Positions 19,319-29,482 are shown, counted from the first letter of the stretch. The stretch is 64,000 bases of DNA from Candidatus Poribacteria bacterium (GCA_022825825.1 JAJDWA010000026.1:1-64000), one strand, 5' to 3'. A program made the numbers and translations. The notes: generated by a model not told the origin, from the sequence alone.

Positions 19319-21235
19319 ATGAAACATATTTTAATATGCATTGGACTATTTTTAATCACAACCGTGTCCTTTGCACAAACATTAACTTTCACATCAATAG
19401 ATTACCGCGAAGACATGCTTTTAGCCAAAGAACCTATCATAACGGGATTTGAAGGTTCATCAGCGGTTGTAGAATTTGAGACGTTAATTGATGCCCCTGC
19501 AGCTGTAGCATATTACGGTGTTCCACATACAGAAGGCGACTTGACAACGCCCCGTTACCGTAAGGTCGCAAAGGGAACACATATTGAAGACAACAAAACA
19601 CGGCATCAAATCAAAATGGATATATCTAAACTTGAGGATGTACATTACGATACGGGGTTGATCGCTAACAATGGTGGCGTGATAGTCTATCGCATAGAGG
19701 TTTTCGATTCACGCGTCCAGACAACACGTGCTTATGACCGTCGTTTGCGCTACAAACGGGATGGTGAACCTAAGACAGGCACTTATACGTCGCTTGTTAC
19801 TTTGACAGAAGGACCATTTATTGATCTCGTCACACACGATTCCGCTGTCATCTCTTGGGAAACTGATGTTCCTACGAAAGGAACTGTGTTGTCGGATAAC
19901 AGGGAATTTTTGTCCTTGGATCCTTCAGTCCGACATGAAGTCCGTCTTACAAAACTCAAACCAAATACCGTCTATTCCTATCAGGTAAATTATGGTGTCT
20001 ACACACCACCGTATGCTTTCAAAACGGCACCTGCACAGGGAACAAGAACCTCTTTTAAGTTTGGATTTATGTCTGATTCTCGTGCTGGCGTCGGTGGAGG
20101 AGAGCGCGCCCAGAATGGAGTCAACGCAAAAGACCTTGGGCGTTTTGCAATAGAACTCTATAACAAAAAAGCGGATTTTGTCTGTTTCGGTGGCGACCTC
20201 ATCAACGGTTATACATCTGATGTGAAGGATTTTGAATCACAACTTGAAACATGGAAACGAACAATTCAGCCTGTCGGCGCGAATATCCCCTTTTATGAAT
20301 CCATCGGGAATCATGAGCAAGTTGGGAAGTATTTCAAAGTTGAAGCACCACACCTCAAACAGGACGAATACTATATTCAATTTACCGGCACAGTCGGTGC
20401 AGAGAGTGCTGAGACAATTTTCGCAAAAGAATTTGTTAATCCTCGCGGGAGCCGCTACGGATTGGGTGTGCCAAAGCCTGAAACAAAAGGCAGGCGTGAT
20501 ATGGGTGGTGAGGATGTTGGCCCGTCTTATGATGAAAACGTCTACTCATTTACTTATGGCAGGACTCATTTTATATCTCTGAACTCAAATTATTGGTCAA
20601 CAGGTTACAGAAATTTAAGCGCGTTCGGTCAAAAATCGCAGGATAAAACAGCGATAAATCTTGCTCTTAAGCATCTCGGCGGCAATAGGGAAGGATACGT
20701 TATGCCAAACCAGATGGAATGGCTGGAGAAAGAATTAGATGCTGCACAAAAAGACCTAAATGTGGATTGGGTGTTCATTATCCTTCATGAACCGCCATTT
20801 CCGAACGGTGGACATGTTAAGGATGCGATGTATTGGGGAACGCCGGGAAATGGTGAGCTCGGTGGTTACAATGATAAAAATGTACCGATGGGTGATGTTC
20901 TTGATATGCGAAACAGGTTTTGGAAAATTGTTTCAAGTAAGTCCAAAGTGTTAGGCGTGCTTTGTGGAGATGAACATAATTACAGTCGTACTTTGATAGA
21001 TTCAACAATTAACCCAGAATTTCAGTTTCCCGTATGGCAGATTATCAGCGGCGGTTGCGGTGCCCCATATTACGTTCAAGATAAATCGGTGCCATGGGTG
21101 GAAAAGGTCAAAGCGTTCGCCATTGATAAACATTTTTGCTTGTTTTCAGTTGAGGGCAAAAAAATCGGATTGGAAGTTTACAATGACAGCAGTCAGTTAT
21201 TGGATAGTATTGACAACTTAACAACGATTCGATAG
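19319..21235 (+). CDS. Purple acid phosphatase-like metallophosphoesterase with N-terminal FN3-like domain
   Basis: FGFMSDSRAG, FVCFGGDLING, ESIGNHEQ, VFIILHEPPF, GVLCGDEHNYSR metallophosphatase motifs. Confidence 0.85.
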   Translation: MKHILICIGLFLITTVSFAQTLTFTSIDYREDMLLAKEPIITGFEGSSAVVEFETLIDAPAAVAYYGVPHTEGDLTTPRYRKVAKGTHIEDNKTRHQIKMDISKLEDVHYDTGLIANNGGVIVYRIEVFDSRVQTTRAYDRRLRYKRDGEPKTGTYTSLVTLTEGPFIDLVTHDSAVISWETDVPTKGTVLSDNREFLSLDPSVRHEVRLTKLKPNTVYSYQVNYGVYTPPYAFKTAPAQGTRTSFKFGFMSDSRAGVGGGERAQNGVNAKDLGRFAIELYNKKADFVCFGGDLINGYTSDVKDFESQLETWKRTIQPVGANIPFYESIGNHEQVGKYFKVEAPHLKQDEYYIQFTGTVGAESAETIFAKEFVNPRGSRYGLGVPKPETKGRRDMGGEDVGPSYDENVYSFTYGRTHFISLNSNYWSTGYRNLSAFGQKSQDKTAINLALKHLGGNREGYVMPNQMEWLEKELDAAQKDLNVDWVFIILHEPPFPNGGHVKDAMYWGTPGNGELGGYNDKNVPMGDVLDMRNRFWKIVSSKSKVLGVLCGDEHNYSRTLIDSTINPEFQFPVWQIISGGCGAPYYVQDKSVPWVEKVKAFAIDKHFCLFSVEGKKIGLEVYNDSSQLLDSIDNLTTIR

Positions 21236-21316
21236 GTGTGATTCAATCTATCTTAATATATGACAAAATCTATTCCCAAATTTGTCTAATTTTCGTAACA
21301 TTTTATCGTTATAATA

Positions 21317-22276
21317 TTGGGGAATGCTATCAAAAAAAGGAGCAATCTGGTGACGGTTGACAAGTGGATACGAGAAGGTTATGTATTAGTCTTATATATT
21401 GTGATGCTTAGCTGCTGCCTTTGTTTCAATAGTTGTTCATCTAATTCTGGGACAGCAAACGGGTCTTCAAATGCAAAACGTGCCATCATCAAGAATAAAG
21501 GATCCGATACGATGGTTAATTTGGCACAGGCTTGGGCGGAAGTATATTATGGTGTTTCTGATACTGTGTCTGTTGAGGTATCCGGTGGCGGATCAGGAAC
21601 AGGTGTTGCCGCGTTGATCAAAGGCACTGTGGATATTGCAAACTGTAGCCGACAGGTAAAGGACAAGGAAAAACAGCAAGCCATGGAAAACACAGGTAAA
21701 GAACCTATTGAGTTTATCGTTGGATATGATGCACTCGCTGTTTATGTCCATAAAGAAAACCCTTTGGACAAAATTACTATTCCGCAACTTGCAGAAATAT
21801 ATGGTGAGGAAGGGAACATAACCAAATGGGATCAACTTGGCATAGCAAATTCTGGATGCCGAAGTGACAAAATTATCCGAATCAGTCGTCAATCCAACTC
21901 TGGCACTTACTTTTATTTCAGAGAAGCACTGCTTGGTAAAGAACGGGACTTTGAACTTGGCTCCTTAGATTTACATGGATCAAAAGACGTGGTAGAAGTC
22001 ATTGGGCGGACCCACTGTGCCATCGGTTATAGTGGCATGGGATATGCAACTGATCATGTGAAGATGTTAGAAGTTGCAATAACTTCAGATGAACCGTATT
22101 ACGCACCGAATCTTGAAAATGTCATTGCCAAAACATACCCAATTGCGCGTCCTTTGTATATGTATTCCCTTGGCGAACCTACCGGAGAAGCGAAAGCATA
22201 TCTGGATTGGATTTTTTCTGCAGAGGGACAAAAGATCGTTGAGGAACTCGGTTTTGTGCCGTTGGAAAGCAATTGA
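21317..22276 (+). CDS. pstS: Phosphate ABC transporter substrate-binding protein
   Basis: KGSDTMVNLAQAW, VEVSGGGSGTGVAALIKGTVDIANCSRQ, SNSGTYFYF; lipobox-like FNSC; precise start uncertain. Confidence 0.9.
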   Translation: MGNAIKKRSNLVTVDKWIREGYVLVLYIVMLSCCLCFNSCSSNSGTANGSSNAKRAIIKNKGSDTMVNLAQAWAEVYYGVSDTVSVEVSGGGSGTGVAALIKGTVDIANCSRQVKDKEKQQAMENTGKEPIEFIVGYDALAVYVHKENPLDKITIPQLAEIYGEEGNITKWDQLGIANSGCRSDKIIRISRQSNSGTYFYFREALLGKERDFELGSLDLHGSKDVVEVIGRTHCAIGYSGMGYATDHVKMLEVAITSDEPYYAPNLENVIAKTYPIARPLYMYSLGEPTGEAKAYLDWIFSAEGQKIVEELGFVPLESN

Positions 22277-22338
22277 AGGATATTACAACTGCAGTAAACT
22301 TTGAAATCATTGGGACACTTCTGTGCCGCAAACTGTTT

Positions 22339-22408
22339 GAAGATTAAGAAAATATTTCGGTAATTTGGCAGCGAAGTCCAGCGCGTTTACAAAACGCGCC
22401 TACCAGGG
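22339..22408. repeat. Dispersed 27-bp repeat (GAAGATTAAGAAAATATTTCGGTAATT) plus GCGCGTTT/AAACGCGC hairpin
   Basis: Inverse-orientation copy at 50924-50950 (1 mismatch). Confidence 0.7.
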
Positions 22409-22533
22409 TTTGATGAAAATTAATAGTGTCCCATTAATTGTCCGTTTTACTATAGTTTCGCGGTTTTCAATCCGCTACAAGTGATTTATACTGTCAGAAC
22501 AAAAAATTTCTAACCGAAATACTTAGTTAATTT

Positions 22534-23439
22534 ATGAATAACCAAAAAAACAAAACTGGGAAAAAAGCACCTTTTTTAGAGACACTTATTGAATCGTTTA
22601 TCCGATTATGCGGGATTAGTTCAATTATTTTCGTTTTCGGTATCTTCTTCTTTGTGTTTAAAGAGGGGGCAGGTTTCCTTTTTGGTGGTTTGGATATATG
22701 GGAATTTTTGACAAGTGAAGAGTGGTATCCAACATCTCTCAACAACAAAAGATATGGGACCTTCGCTTTAATTCTCGGAACATTTAGTGTTACAGCGTTA
22801 GCAATGTTAATTGCTGTCCCGTTTGGTCTGGGTGCTGCGATCTTTGTGTCGGAATTCTGTAGTCCAAAGTTGAGAGAAACATTTAAGATCGTTATCGAAT
22901 TGCTCGCTGCAATCCCATCAGTCGTGTGGGGATTCATCGGATTAACGGTGATGAATCAGTTAATTATCGCGGTTTTTAATGCCCCAATCGGTTTAACAAT
23001 GTTAAACGGCGGTATTATGCTGGCACTTATGAGTGTTCCGATAATAGTCTCTATAGCGGAGGACGCGCTGAAGGCGGTTCCCGATTCCTATCGTGAAGCG
23101 GCGGAGGCACTTGGGGCAACTCGGTGGCAAGTAATCTACCGTGTCCTTTTACCTGCGGCAAAAAATGGGTTATTAGCGGCGGTTTTACTCGGCGCTGCTC
23201 GTTCTATTGGTGAAACAATGGCGGTTTTGATGGCAACAGGACATTCAGTCAATATCCCGTCTGGCCCGCTCTCTTGGATTCGCACACTCACAGCAACTAT
23301 TGCAGCGGAATTAGGTGAAGTCGCACAAGGTGATGAACACTATCAAGTGTTATTTATAATCGGTATCCTACTTTTTACTATCACGTTCGTAGTGAACCTT
23401 ATTGCTGATTTGGTTATCAAGGGCATTCGACAAAGTTAA
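22534..23439 (+). CDS. pstC: Phosphate ABC transporter permease
   Basis: PSVVWGFIGL, DALKAVPDSYREAAEALGATRWQVIYRVLLPAAKNG. Confidence 0.93.
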   Translation: MNNQKNKTGKKAPFLETLIESFIRLCGISSIIFVFGIFFFVFKEGAGFLFGGLDIWEFLTSEEWYPTSLNNKRYGTFALILGTFSVTALAMLIAVPFGLGAAIFVSEFCSPKLRETFKIVIELLAAIPSVVWGFIGLTVMNQLIIAVFNAPIGLTMLNGGIMLALMSVPIIVSIAEDALKAVPDSYREAAEALGATRWQVIYRVLLPAAKNGLLAAVLLGAARSIGETMAVLMATGHSVNIPSGPLSWIRTLTATIAAELGEVAQGDEHYQVLFIIGILLFTITFVVNLIADLVIKGIRQS

Positions 23440-23460
23440 CATCAGTCTAAAAAGGAATAT

Positions 23461-24378
23461 ATGAATAGCAATACAAACATATCACCAGAAACAATGTTTA
23501 CTGAAACAGACATCGGACGGCGGAACCGATTTGTTGAAAATATTTTCAAAGCATTCTTTTTTTTAATGACCTGCCTGATGATTCTACCGTTGCTTCTAAT
23601 TATCGGATACCTTTTCTATAAAGCACTACCGGTGCTGTCTTTAGACTTCCTGTTTACAAATCCGAAGGATAACATGCGTGCTGGCGGGGTGTGGGCACCG
23701 TTCCTTGGTACAATTTATCTGGTCGTGGTTTCGCTATTAGTTGCAGCACCGATTGGCGTATTCGCAGCAGTATACCTTAGCGAGTATGCGCGTGATAATT
23801 GGTTCACACGGATTGTGAACTTAGCAGTCGTGAATCTGGCTGGTGTGCCGAGTATTGTGCACGCGTTGTTCGGTGTGGGCGCATTTGTACTGTTCGCTCG
23901 TCTGGGAGAGTCAATTTTGGCAGCTTCACTCACATTAGCAATTATGACGCTTCCCGTTATTATCGCAAGCACCACGGAGGCACTCAAAGCCGTTCCGATG
24001 TCTTTCCGAGAGGCGTGTTGGAATATGGGTGCTACACGTTGGCAAACAATCCGTAGAATTGTGCTACCCAATTCAATCAGCGGTATTCTAACAGGCGTTA
24101 TTTTACAGGTATCTCGCGCAGCGGGCGAAACAGCACCGATTATGTTTACTGGGGCAGTATTCTTTAAACCTATTGTAGAAGGAAACCCTTTTGCATATAA
24201 TATAACAGAACAGTGTATGGCACTTTCTTTACACCTCTATACGATTTCAACACAGGTACCGGATGTGATAGAAGGCATTCCTTACGGTACAGCAATCGTG
24301 TTGGTCGGTAGCGTTCTGCTTGTAAACGCTGCGGCAATTGTCTTACGGATATATCTTAGGACGCGAAAGAAGTGGTAA
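23461..24378 (+). CDS. pstA: Phosphate ABC transporter permease
   Basis: AGVPSIVHALFGVG, EALKAVPMSFREACWNMGATRWQTIRRIVLPNSISGILTG. Confidence 0.93.
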   Translation: MNSNTNISPETMFTETDIGRRNRFVENIFKAFFFLMTCLMILPLLLIIGYLFYKALPVLSLDFLFTNPKDNMRAGGVWAPFLGTIYLVVVSLLVAAPIGVFAAVYLSEYARDNWFTRIVNLAVVNLAGVPSIVHALFGVGAFVLFARLGESILAASLTLAIMTLPVIIASTTEALKAVPMSFREACWNMGATRWQTIRRIVLPNSISGILTGVILQVSRAAGETAPIMFTGAVFFKPIVEGNPFAYNITEQCMALSLHLYTISTQVPDVIEGIPYGTAIVLVGSVLLVNAAAIVLRIYLRTRKKW

Positions 24379-24468
24379 CCTTCTGATATGGAAATATGAG
24401 GTGCCGCTAATTGGTATCCTCAATTCCTAACCGAGGATTGCTATCTCGCCGAGAAGGCGTAAAATAGG

Positions 24469-25212
24469 ATGTTACCTATGTTGAACGATGTTAACGGAGG
24501 ACAATCTGACATACGAAAAAAATTAGAAAATATTGTTGAAGGGGCTGTTTTTAGCGGAATTATTCAATTTTTAATCCTTGCATCAGCAGTTGCCTTTGTG
24601 TTGGAAACCGAAGAATCTTTTGATAAGTATGAAACGCATTTTCATATTATAGATTGGGGCTTTTTCGTACTGTTTACAGCAGAATACATTCTGCGTATCT
24701 ATACCGCACCGGTCAAAAAAGATTTCATATTTAGTTTCTTTGGAATTGTTGATCTACTTGCAATTTTACCGTCTCTCGTGTTGATTCCCGGGTTTCGGGT
24801 GCTACGTGTTCTCAGATTCTTACGCGTTTTCAGAATCTTTAAAGCCACCCGATTCATCTTGGCAGTGGATAGAATGATTGATGCATTAGGTGAAGTCAAA
24901 AGGGAGCTTCTGGCGCTTGTAATTCTATCCGCACTGTTTGTTTATTTAGCTGCATGTGGCATCTACTTTTTTGAAAGAGGGACACAAGAGGAGGCATTTG
25001 GTTCTATCCCTGATGCAATGTGGTGGGCAATTGTAACGTTAACTACCATTGGTTATGGTGATGTGTATCCAATGACCACAGGCGGCAAAATATTCACTGC
25101 TTTTGTTGCTTTAGTTGGTGTCGGGCTTATCGCTATTCCATCGGGATTGTTAGCCTCTGTTCTTACTAAAGCACGGGTTGAAGAGGAACTATCGGAAGAA
25201 GATGAAAAATAA
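24469..25212 (+). CDS. Voltage-gated-type potassium channel (6TM, Kv/KvAP-like)
   Basis: S4-like RVLRVLRFLRVFRIFKATR, selectivity filter TLTTIGYGDVYP. Confidence 0.92.
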   Translation: MLPMLNDVNGGQSDIRKKLENIVEGAVFSGIIQFLILASAVAFVLETEESFDKYETHFHIIDWGFFVLFTAEYILRIYTAPVKKDFIFSFFGIVDLLAILPSLVLIPGFRVLRVLRFLRVFRIFKATRFILAVDRMIDALGEVKRELLALVILSALFVYLAACGIYFFERGTQEEAFGSIPDAMWWAIVTLTTIGYGDVYPMTTGGKIFTAFVALVGVGLIAIPSGLLASVLTKARVEEELSEEDEK

Positions 25213-25576
25213 ATACGGAATTATTCAGAAGATTTTTGCGGTTGTTGTTCTATTGTTGATTCTAAATTTCTTTTTCGCATGCGGAATTTACTATTTTGAA
25301 AGAGAGGCGCAACCTGAAGGATTCGGATCAGTTCGCGCTGCTATGTGGTATGTTTTTATCACATTAACGACAATCGGTTATGGAGAAATTTATCCTATAA
25401 CATTCGGTGGGAGACTCTTTAGCGGACTGACTATGATAACTGGCTCCTTGATTGGTTTAATATGCTTCATCTGGATAATTTGGGGTATATTAAAAGTATT
25501 TTTAAAAAAGTCCGGATGGGAATTACGAAAAATAGAGAGGCAAGAGAACCGTGAAAACCAAAATTCAGGTTTCTGA
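25202..25576 (+). CDS. Small 2TM potassium channel pore protein
   Basis: Two hydrophobic helices flanking TLTTIGYGEIYP; likely start MKNKYGII overlapping the upstream gene end. Confidence 0.82.
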   Translation: MKNKYGIIQKIFAVVVLLLILNFFFACGIYYFEREAQPEGFGSVRAAMWYVFITLTTIGYGEIYPITFGGRLFSGLTMITGSLIGLICFIWIIWGILKVFLKKSGWELRKIERQENRENQNSGF

Positions 25577-26306
25577 CCTAAAGGTTCATTATGGTAATAT
25601 ACAAGCACTAAACGGGATTTCCTTTGATGTCTACGAAAATGAAATCCTCGGCATCATCGGTCCTGCACAGTCAGGTAAAACGACTCTATTAAAAGTCATC
25701 AATAGAACCTTGGAATTTGCCCAAGGGACAACCGTAGAAGGTTCAGTGCAGCTTGACGGAGTTGACATCTATTCAATTCGTGATGTGCACGGGTTGCGTA
25801 GACGTATCGGGATGGTGTTGCCATTGCCAGTGGGGTTACCGTTGTCTATCTACGACAACGTTGCCTTTGCTCCGAGAACCGCAGGAATGCGTAAAAAAGC
25901 AGAATTAGATGAGATCGTTGAGCGATGCCTTCAACAAGCAGCACTATGGGATGAAGTGAAGGATCGATTGGATAGCCTCGGTACTAAACTATCAGGTGGG
26001 CAGCAGCAACGATTGACAATTGCGAGGGCACTTTCTCATCAACCGGAAATTTTGTGTCTTGATGAATTCTCTATCGCAGTTGATCCAATAACTACGATGC
26101 GTATTGAAGATGTTCTCAAAACACTGAAAGATGAGATGACAATTCTACTCGTCACAAATTTGGTTCAGCAAGCAAAACGGTTGGCAAACCGCACAGCATT
26201 TATGCTGAACGGAGACCTTATAGAAATTGACGACACAGACGTGATCTTTTCCGATAATCCTGCAAGTCAATCCACTTTTGACTACATCACTGGTAACTTC
26301 GGATAG
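25551..26306 (+). CDS. PstB-like ABC ATPase 1 (canonical LSGGQ, Q-loop and H-loop degenerate)
   Basis: Walker A GPAQSGKTT; GMVLPLPVGLP (Q to P); LSGGQQQRL; LCLDEF; LLVTNLVQQ (H to N). Confidence 0.88.
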   Translation: MKTKIQVSDLKVHYGNIQALNGISFDVYENEILGIIGPAQSGKTTLLKVINRTLEFAQGTTVEGSVQLDGVDIYSIRDVHGLRRRIGMVLPLPVGLPLSIYDNVAFAPRTAGMRKKAELDEIVERCLQQAALWDEVKDRLDSLGTKLSGGQQQRLTIARALSHQPEILCLDEFSIAVDPITTMRIEDVLKTLKDEMTILLVTNLVQQAKRLANRTAFMLNGDLIEIDDTDVIFSDNPASQSTFDYITGNFG

Positions 26307-27100
26307 TGCACAGAGGAGTATCTCACTTGGAAACAAATAACCGTAGCATTGAAACCCAAAATCTTAGTCTTTGGTACGGCGATTTTCAAGCACTTATAGA
26401 TGTGAGTGTGAATGTCCCTGCTGGTAAAATCACATCCCTTATTGGTCCTTCTGGATGTGGAAAAACGACACTCCTGCGTTGTTTTAACCGTGTAAATGAA
26501 CGTTACGGGAACGTTACAACAAAAGGTGAAATTAAAATTTTAGGAAAAAATATATACGATCCAGATGTCTCTCTGCTTGAATTACGAAAAACAGTGGGTA
26601 TGGTATTCCAACGTCCGAATCCGTTACCGATTTCAGTTTACGATAATATTCTTTTCGGTTTGCGTATTCATTCTCCGTTTGGCAGTTTAACACGCGCAAA
26701 ATCCGATGAAATAGTTGAAGAAGCACTCACCTCTGTATTTCTATGGGACGATTTGAAAGATAAACTGAAGACACGAGCAACATCATTGCAACTTGAACAG
26801 CAACAAAAACTCTGTATCGCACGCTTGTTGCCCCTCAAACCGCAGATTATTTTAATGGATGAACCGTGTTCGGCGCTTGATGCGAAAGGCACTCTCGCTG
26901 TTGAAGAACTAATGTCGGTTCTTGCTGGAACATACACGTTTTTAATCGTGACACATAATATGGCACAGGCACGCAGAGTCAGCAGTGAGTGTATTTATAT
27001 GTTCCTCGGAGAACTTATTGAACACAGGGAAACACAAGCTCTGTTCGAAACCCCTGAACATCCAAAAACAGCAGATTATGTGCAGATGCGATACGGATAG
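26306..27100 (+). CDS. PstB-like ABC ATPase 2 (signature motif degenerate, other motifs intact)
   Basis: GPSGCGKTT; GMVFQRPNPLP; LQLEQQQKL in place of LSGGQQQRL; LMDEPCSALD; VTHNMAQ; exact start codon uncertain. Confidence 0.88.
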   Translation: MHRGVSHLETNNRSIETQNLSLWYGDFQALIDVSVNVPAGKITSLIGPSGCGKTTLLRCFNRVNERYGNVTTKGEIKILGKNIYDPDVSLLELRKTVGMVFQRPNPLPISVYDNILFGLRIHSPFGSLTRAKSDEIVEEALTSVFLWDDLKDKLKTRATSLQLEQQQKLCIARLLPLKPQIILMDEPCSALDAKGTLAVEELMSVLAGTYTFLIVTHNMAQARRVSSECIYMFLGELIEHRETQALFETPEHPKTADYVQMRYG

Positions 27101-27200
27101 GTTAGAATGTGTAAGTGTCCTAAAATTTGGAATATATAAAAGGTTTAAACCAGAACCTGTTCGGAGAAAGGCATTCAGTTTTCATTGGAATGCTAATATC

Positions 27201-27932
27201 ATGAAGAGGTCAGAACTGATATTTCAGAGCATCGCCTTAATTACATTGGCAGTTGCATTCATACTTTTTTGGAATTTCAGCAAGGGTGTGTCATTTGTAG
27301 AAAATGGTACGCTATTCGATGCAACTGTTACAGACTCATATTCTGTCCTACAAGAAAATCTCAATCGTATGATTCCCATTCTATTGGGGGCAATATTATT
27401 TAGTGTTGCAATTGCATTTTACTTAGAAGAATATTTGGCACGAACAAGTTGGAAATATCAAATTATTGCACGCCAAATTGCGATTTTGGCAAGCATTCCG
27501 TCTCTTTTATATGGCATTTTAGGTACTTACTTTTTTGTTTTTAAGACAGAATTTGGTTCGTTTTTCACCCACGCGTTAACTTTTGTTTTACTTGTTTTGC
27601 CGATTACTATTCAGTCAACGCAAAGGGCTATTAGAGGTGTTGACATATCAGTTCGTGAAGCGGCTTATGCATTAGGTGCAAAAAGAAGGCACGTGATAGT
27701 TCACCATGTTTTTCCACACGCTTTTTCTACAATTATGGCTGGAATTTTTATCGCGATTTCCCGTACTCTTGCCATTTCTGCGCTAATCATTGTAGTTTAT
27801 GTATGGACAGAACATACACCGCAATCAGGAGATCCTTTTCATATTCCAGGTAGTGTAATTGTTCTTCTGTTATTGTCACTGCTATCCAGTGTTCTTTCAA
27901 GTTTTCTTGAAGCGAAAACGAATTGGTCCTAA
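27201..27932 (+). CDS. PstA/PstC-like ABC permease (third permease)
   Basis: AILASIPSLLYGILG, VDISVREAAYALGAKRRHVIVHHVFPHAFSTIMAG; upstream ORF opens at 26985. Confidence 0.83.
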   Translation: MKRSELIFQSIALITLAVAFILFWNFSKGVSFVENGTLFDATVTDSYSVLQENLNRMIPILLGAILFSVAIAFYLEEYLARTSWKYQIIARQIAILASIPSLLYGILGTYFFVFKTEFGSFFTHALTFVLLVLPITIQSTQRAIRGVDISVREAAYALGAKRRHVIVHHVFPHAFSTIMAGIFIAISRTLAISALIIVVYVWTEHTPQSGDPFHIPGSVIVLLLLSLLSSVLSSFLEAKTNWS

Positions 27933-27979
27933 ATATCCTTGATTTTACGGCAGCTTTAACATAAGGATCTAACGAAAGC

Positions 27980-28750
27980 ATGCAATCACACAAAACAGAG
28001 CCCATCATGCATATACACGATTTAAATGTTTGGTACGGCAAAAGCCAGATACTCAAGAACCTAACATTTGATGTACTGCCGAGGCAAGTAACTGCCTTTA
28101 TCGGTCCTTCAAATAGCGGTAAAACGACCTTAGTGCGTTGCTTAAATCGACTAAATGATTTAAATGTGAACTTTAGACATACCGGTAAGATTCTCCTGAA
28201 AGGGAATGATCTTTATGCCCCAAAACTAAAAGCCTCAAAAATTGCCCAGCAGATAGGCATGGTTTTCCAAAAGCCGATACCGTTCCGCAAATCTATCTAT
28301 GAAAATGTTGCATATAGTGCCCGGCTTCGCGGAATAAAACAGTCCGATCAGCTTGGTCCTATTGTTGAAGAAAGTCTCAGAAAGGCACAACTCTGGAATG
28401 AAGTATATAAACACCTTCGCACTTCTCCCGATGTCCTGTCTAACGGTCAAAAACAGCGGCTGTGCATTGCCCGCGCATTGGCAGGAGCTCCAGAAATTCT
28501 AATTTTTGATGAACCTTGCGAACAGTTAGATGCAGCTGAAACACCTAAATTGGAAGCAATTGTTCAGAATCTCAAAAGTCATTATACCCTCATCTTTGTT
28601 ACCAATAAAAGACGGCAAGCCGCGCGAGTGTCGGATGTCGCAGGATTCTTATATAGTGGGGAATTAGTTGAATTTGGACAAACTGAACAAATCTTTACAA
28701 ATCCGAAAGACAAACGAACAGAAAATTATGTGACTGGTAGGTTAGGTTAA
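27980..28750 (+). CDS. PstB-like ABC ATPase 3 (LSNGQ signature, H-loop His to Asn)
   Basis: GPSNSGKTT; GMVFQKPIPF; LSNGQKQRLCIARAL; LIFDEPCEQLD; FVTNKRRQAARVSD. Confidence 0.88.
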   Translation: MQSHKTEPIMHIHDLNVWYGKSQILKNLTFDVLPRQVTAFIGPSNSGKTTLVRCLNRLNDLNVNFRHTGKILLKGNDLYAPKLKASKIAQQIGMVFQKPIPFRKSIYENVAYSARLRGIKQSDQLGPIVEESLRKAQLWNEVYKHLRTSPDVLSNGQKQRLCIARALAGAPEILIFDEPCEQLDAAETPKLEAIVQNLKSHYTLIFVTNKRRQAARVSDVAGFLYSGELVEFGQTEQIFTNPKDKRTENYVTGRLG

Positions 28751-28773
28751 TCTAAACTTACGAGAAGATAGCA

Positions 28774-29451
28774 ATGCAACATTATCTTGAGTCGGAACTC
28801 AAAGCACTTCAGCACCAACTTCTTAAAATGGGTGGTATTGCAGAGAACATGTTGCGCAATGCTGTTGAATCAGTCCTAAACCGTGATGAGGGTTTGGCAC
28901 AACGCGTTATTACAGCTGACGATACAGTAGACAAACTCGAAAATGAAATTGAAGCGAGATGTATTCAACTAATTGCCCGTCATCAACCTGTAGCTTTTGA
29001 ATTACGTTATTTAACTATGACACTCAAGGTAAACAGGAATATCGAAAGGTTAGCCGACAAATGTGTTTCTATTGCCAGACGTAGCCTTGAACTTTTGGGG
29101 TATCCCCCAATGCAGCCTTTTGTTGATCTTCCTTCTGTAACCCGTATAATTCAAGGGATGGTCCAAGATGCGCTTGATGCGCTTGTCCACCGTGACGCTG
29201 AACTCGCAAAAGAACTCCGCGAACGCGATAAAAAAGTTAATACTGCCTATGAACAGATGGTGCGTGACCTTTGTGTTATTTTAGCCGACCAACCACAACT
29301 CATTCAGTCTGGCATTAGTGTCCTACTGCTTTTTCGGCATCTGGAGCGGGTTGGAGACCTTGCAGCAAATATTGGCGAGGAGGTATATTATCTTGTCAAA
29401 GGAGAGGTTATTCGGCATGCTGACATCGCCATAGAAACATCTGTGGAATAA
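28774..29451 (+). CDS. phoU: Phosphate transport system regulatory protein
   Basis: LESELKALQHQLLKMGGIAENMLRNAVESVLNRD, DDTVDKLENEIEARCIQLIARHQPVAFELRYL, HLERVGDLAANIGEEVYYL. Confidence 0.95.
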   Translation: MQHYLESELKALQHQLLKMGGIAENMLRNAVESVLNRDEGLAQRVITADDTVDKLENEIEARCIQLIARHQPVAFELRYLTMTLKVNRNIERLADKCVSIARRSLELLGYPPMQPFVDLPSVTRIIQGMVQDALDALVHRDAELAKELRERDKKVNTAYEQMVRDLCVILADQPQLIQSGISVLLLFRHLERVGDLAANIGEEVYYLVKGEVIRHADIAIETSVE

Positions 29452-29482
29452 TCACAGTGACCGCTGCCCGCTTTTTTACTTC

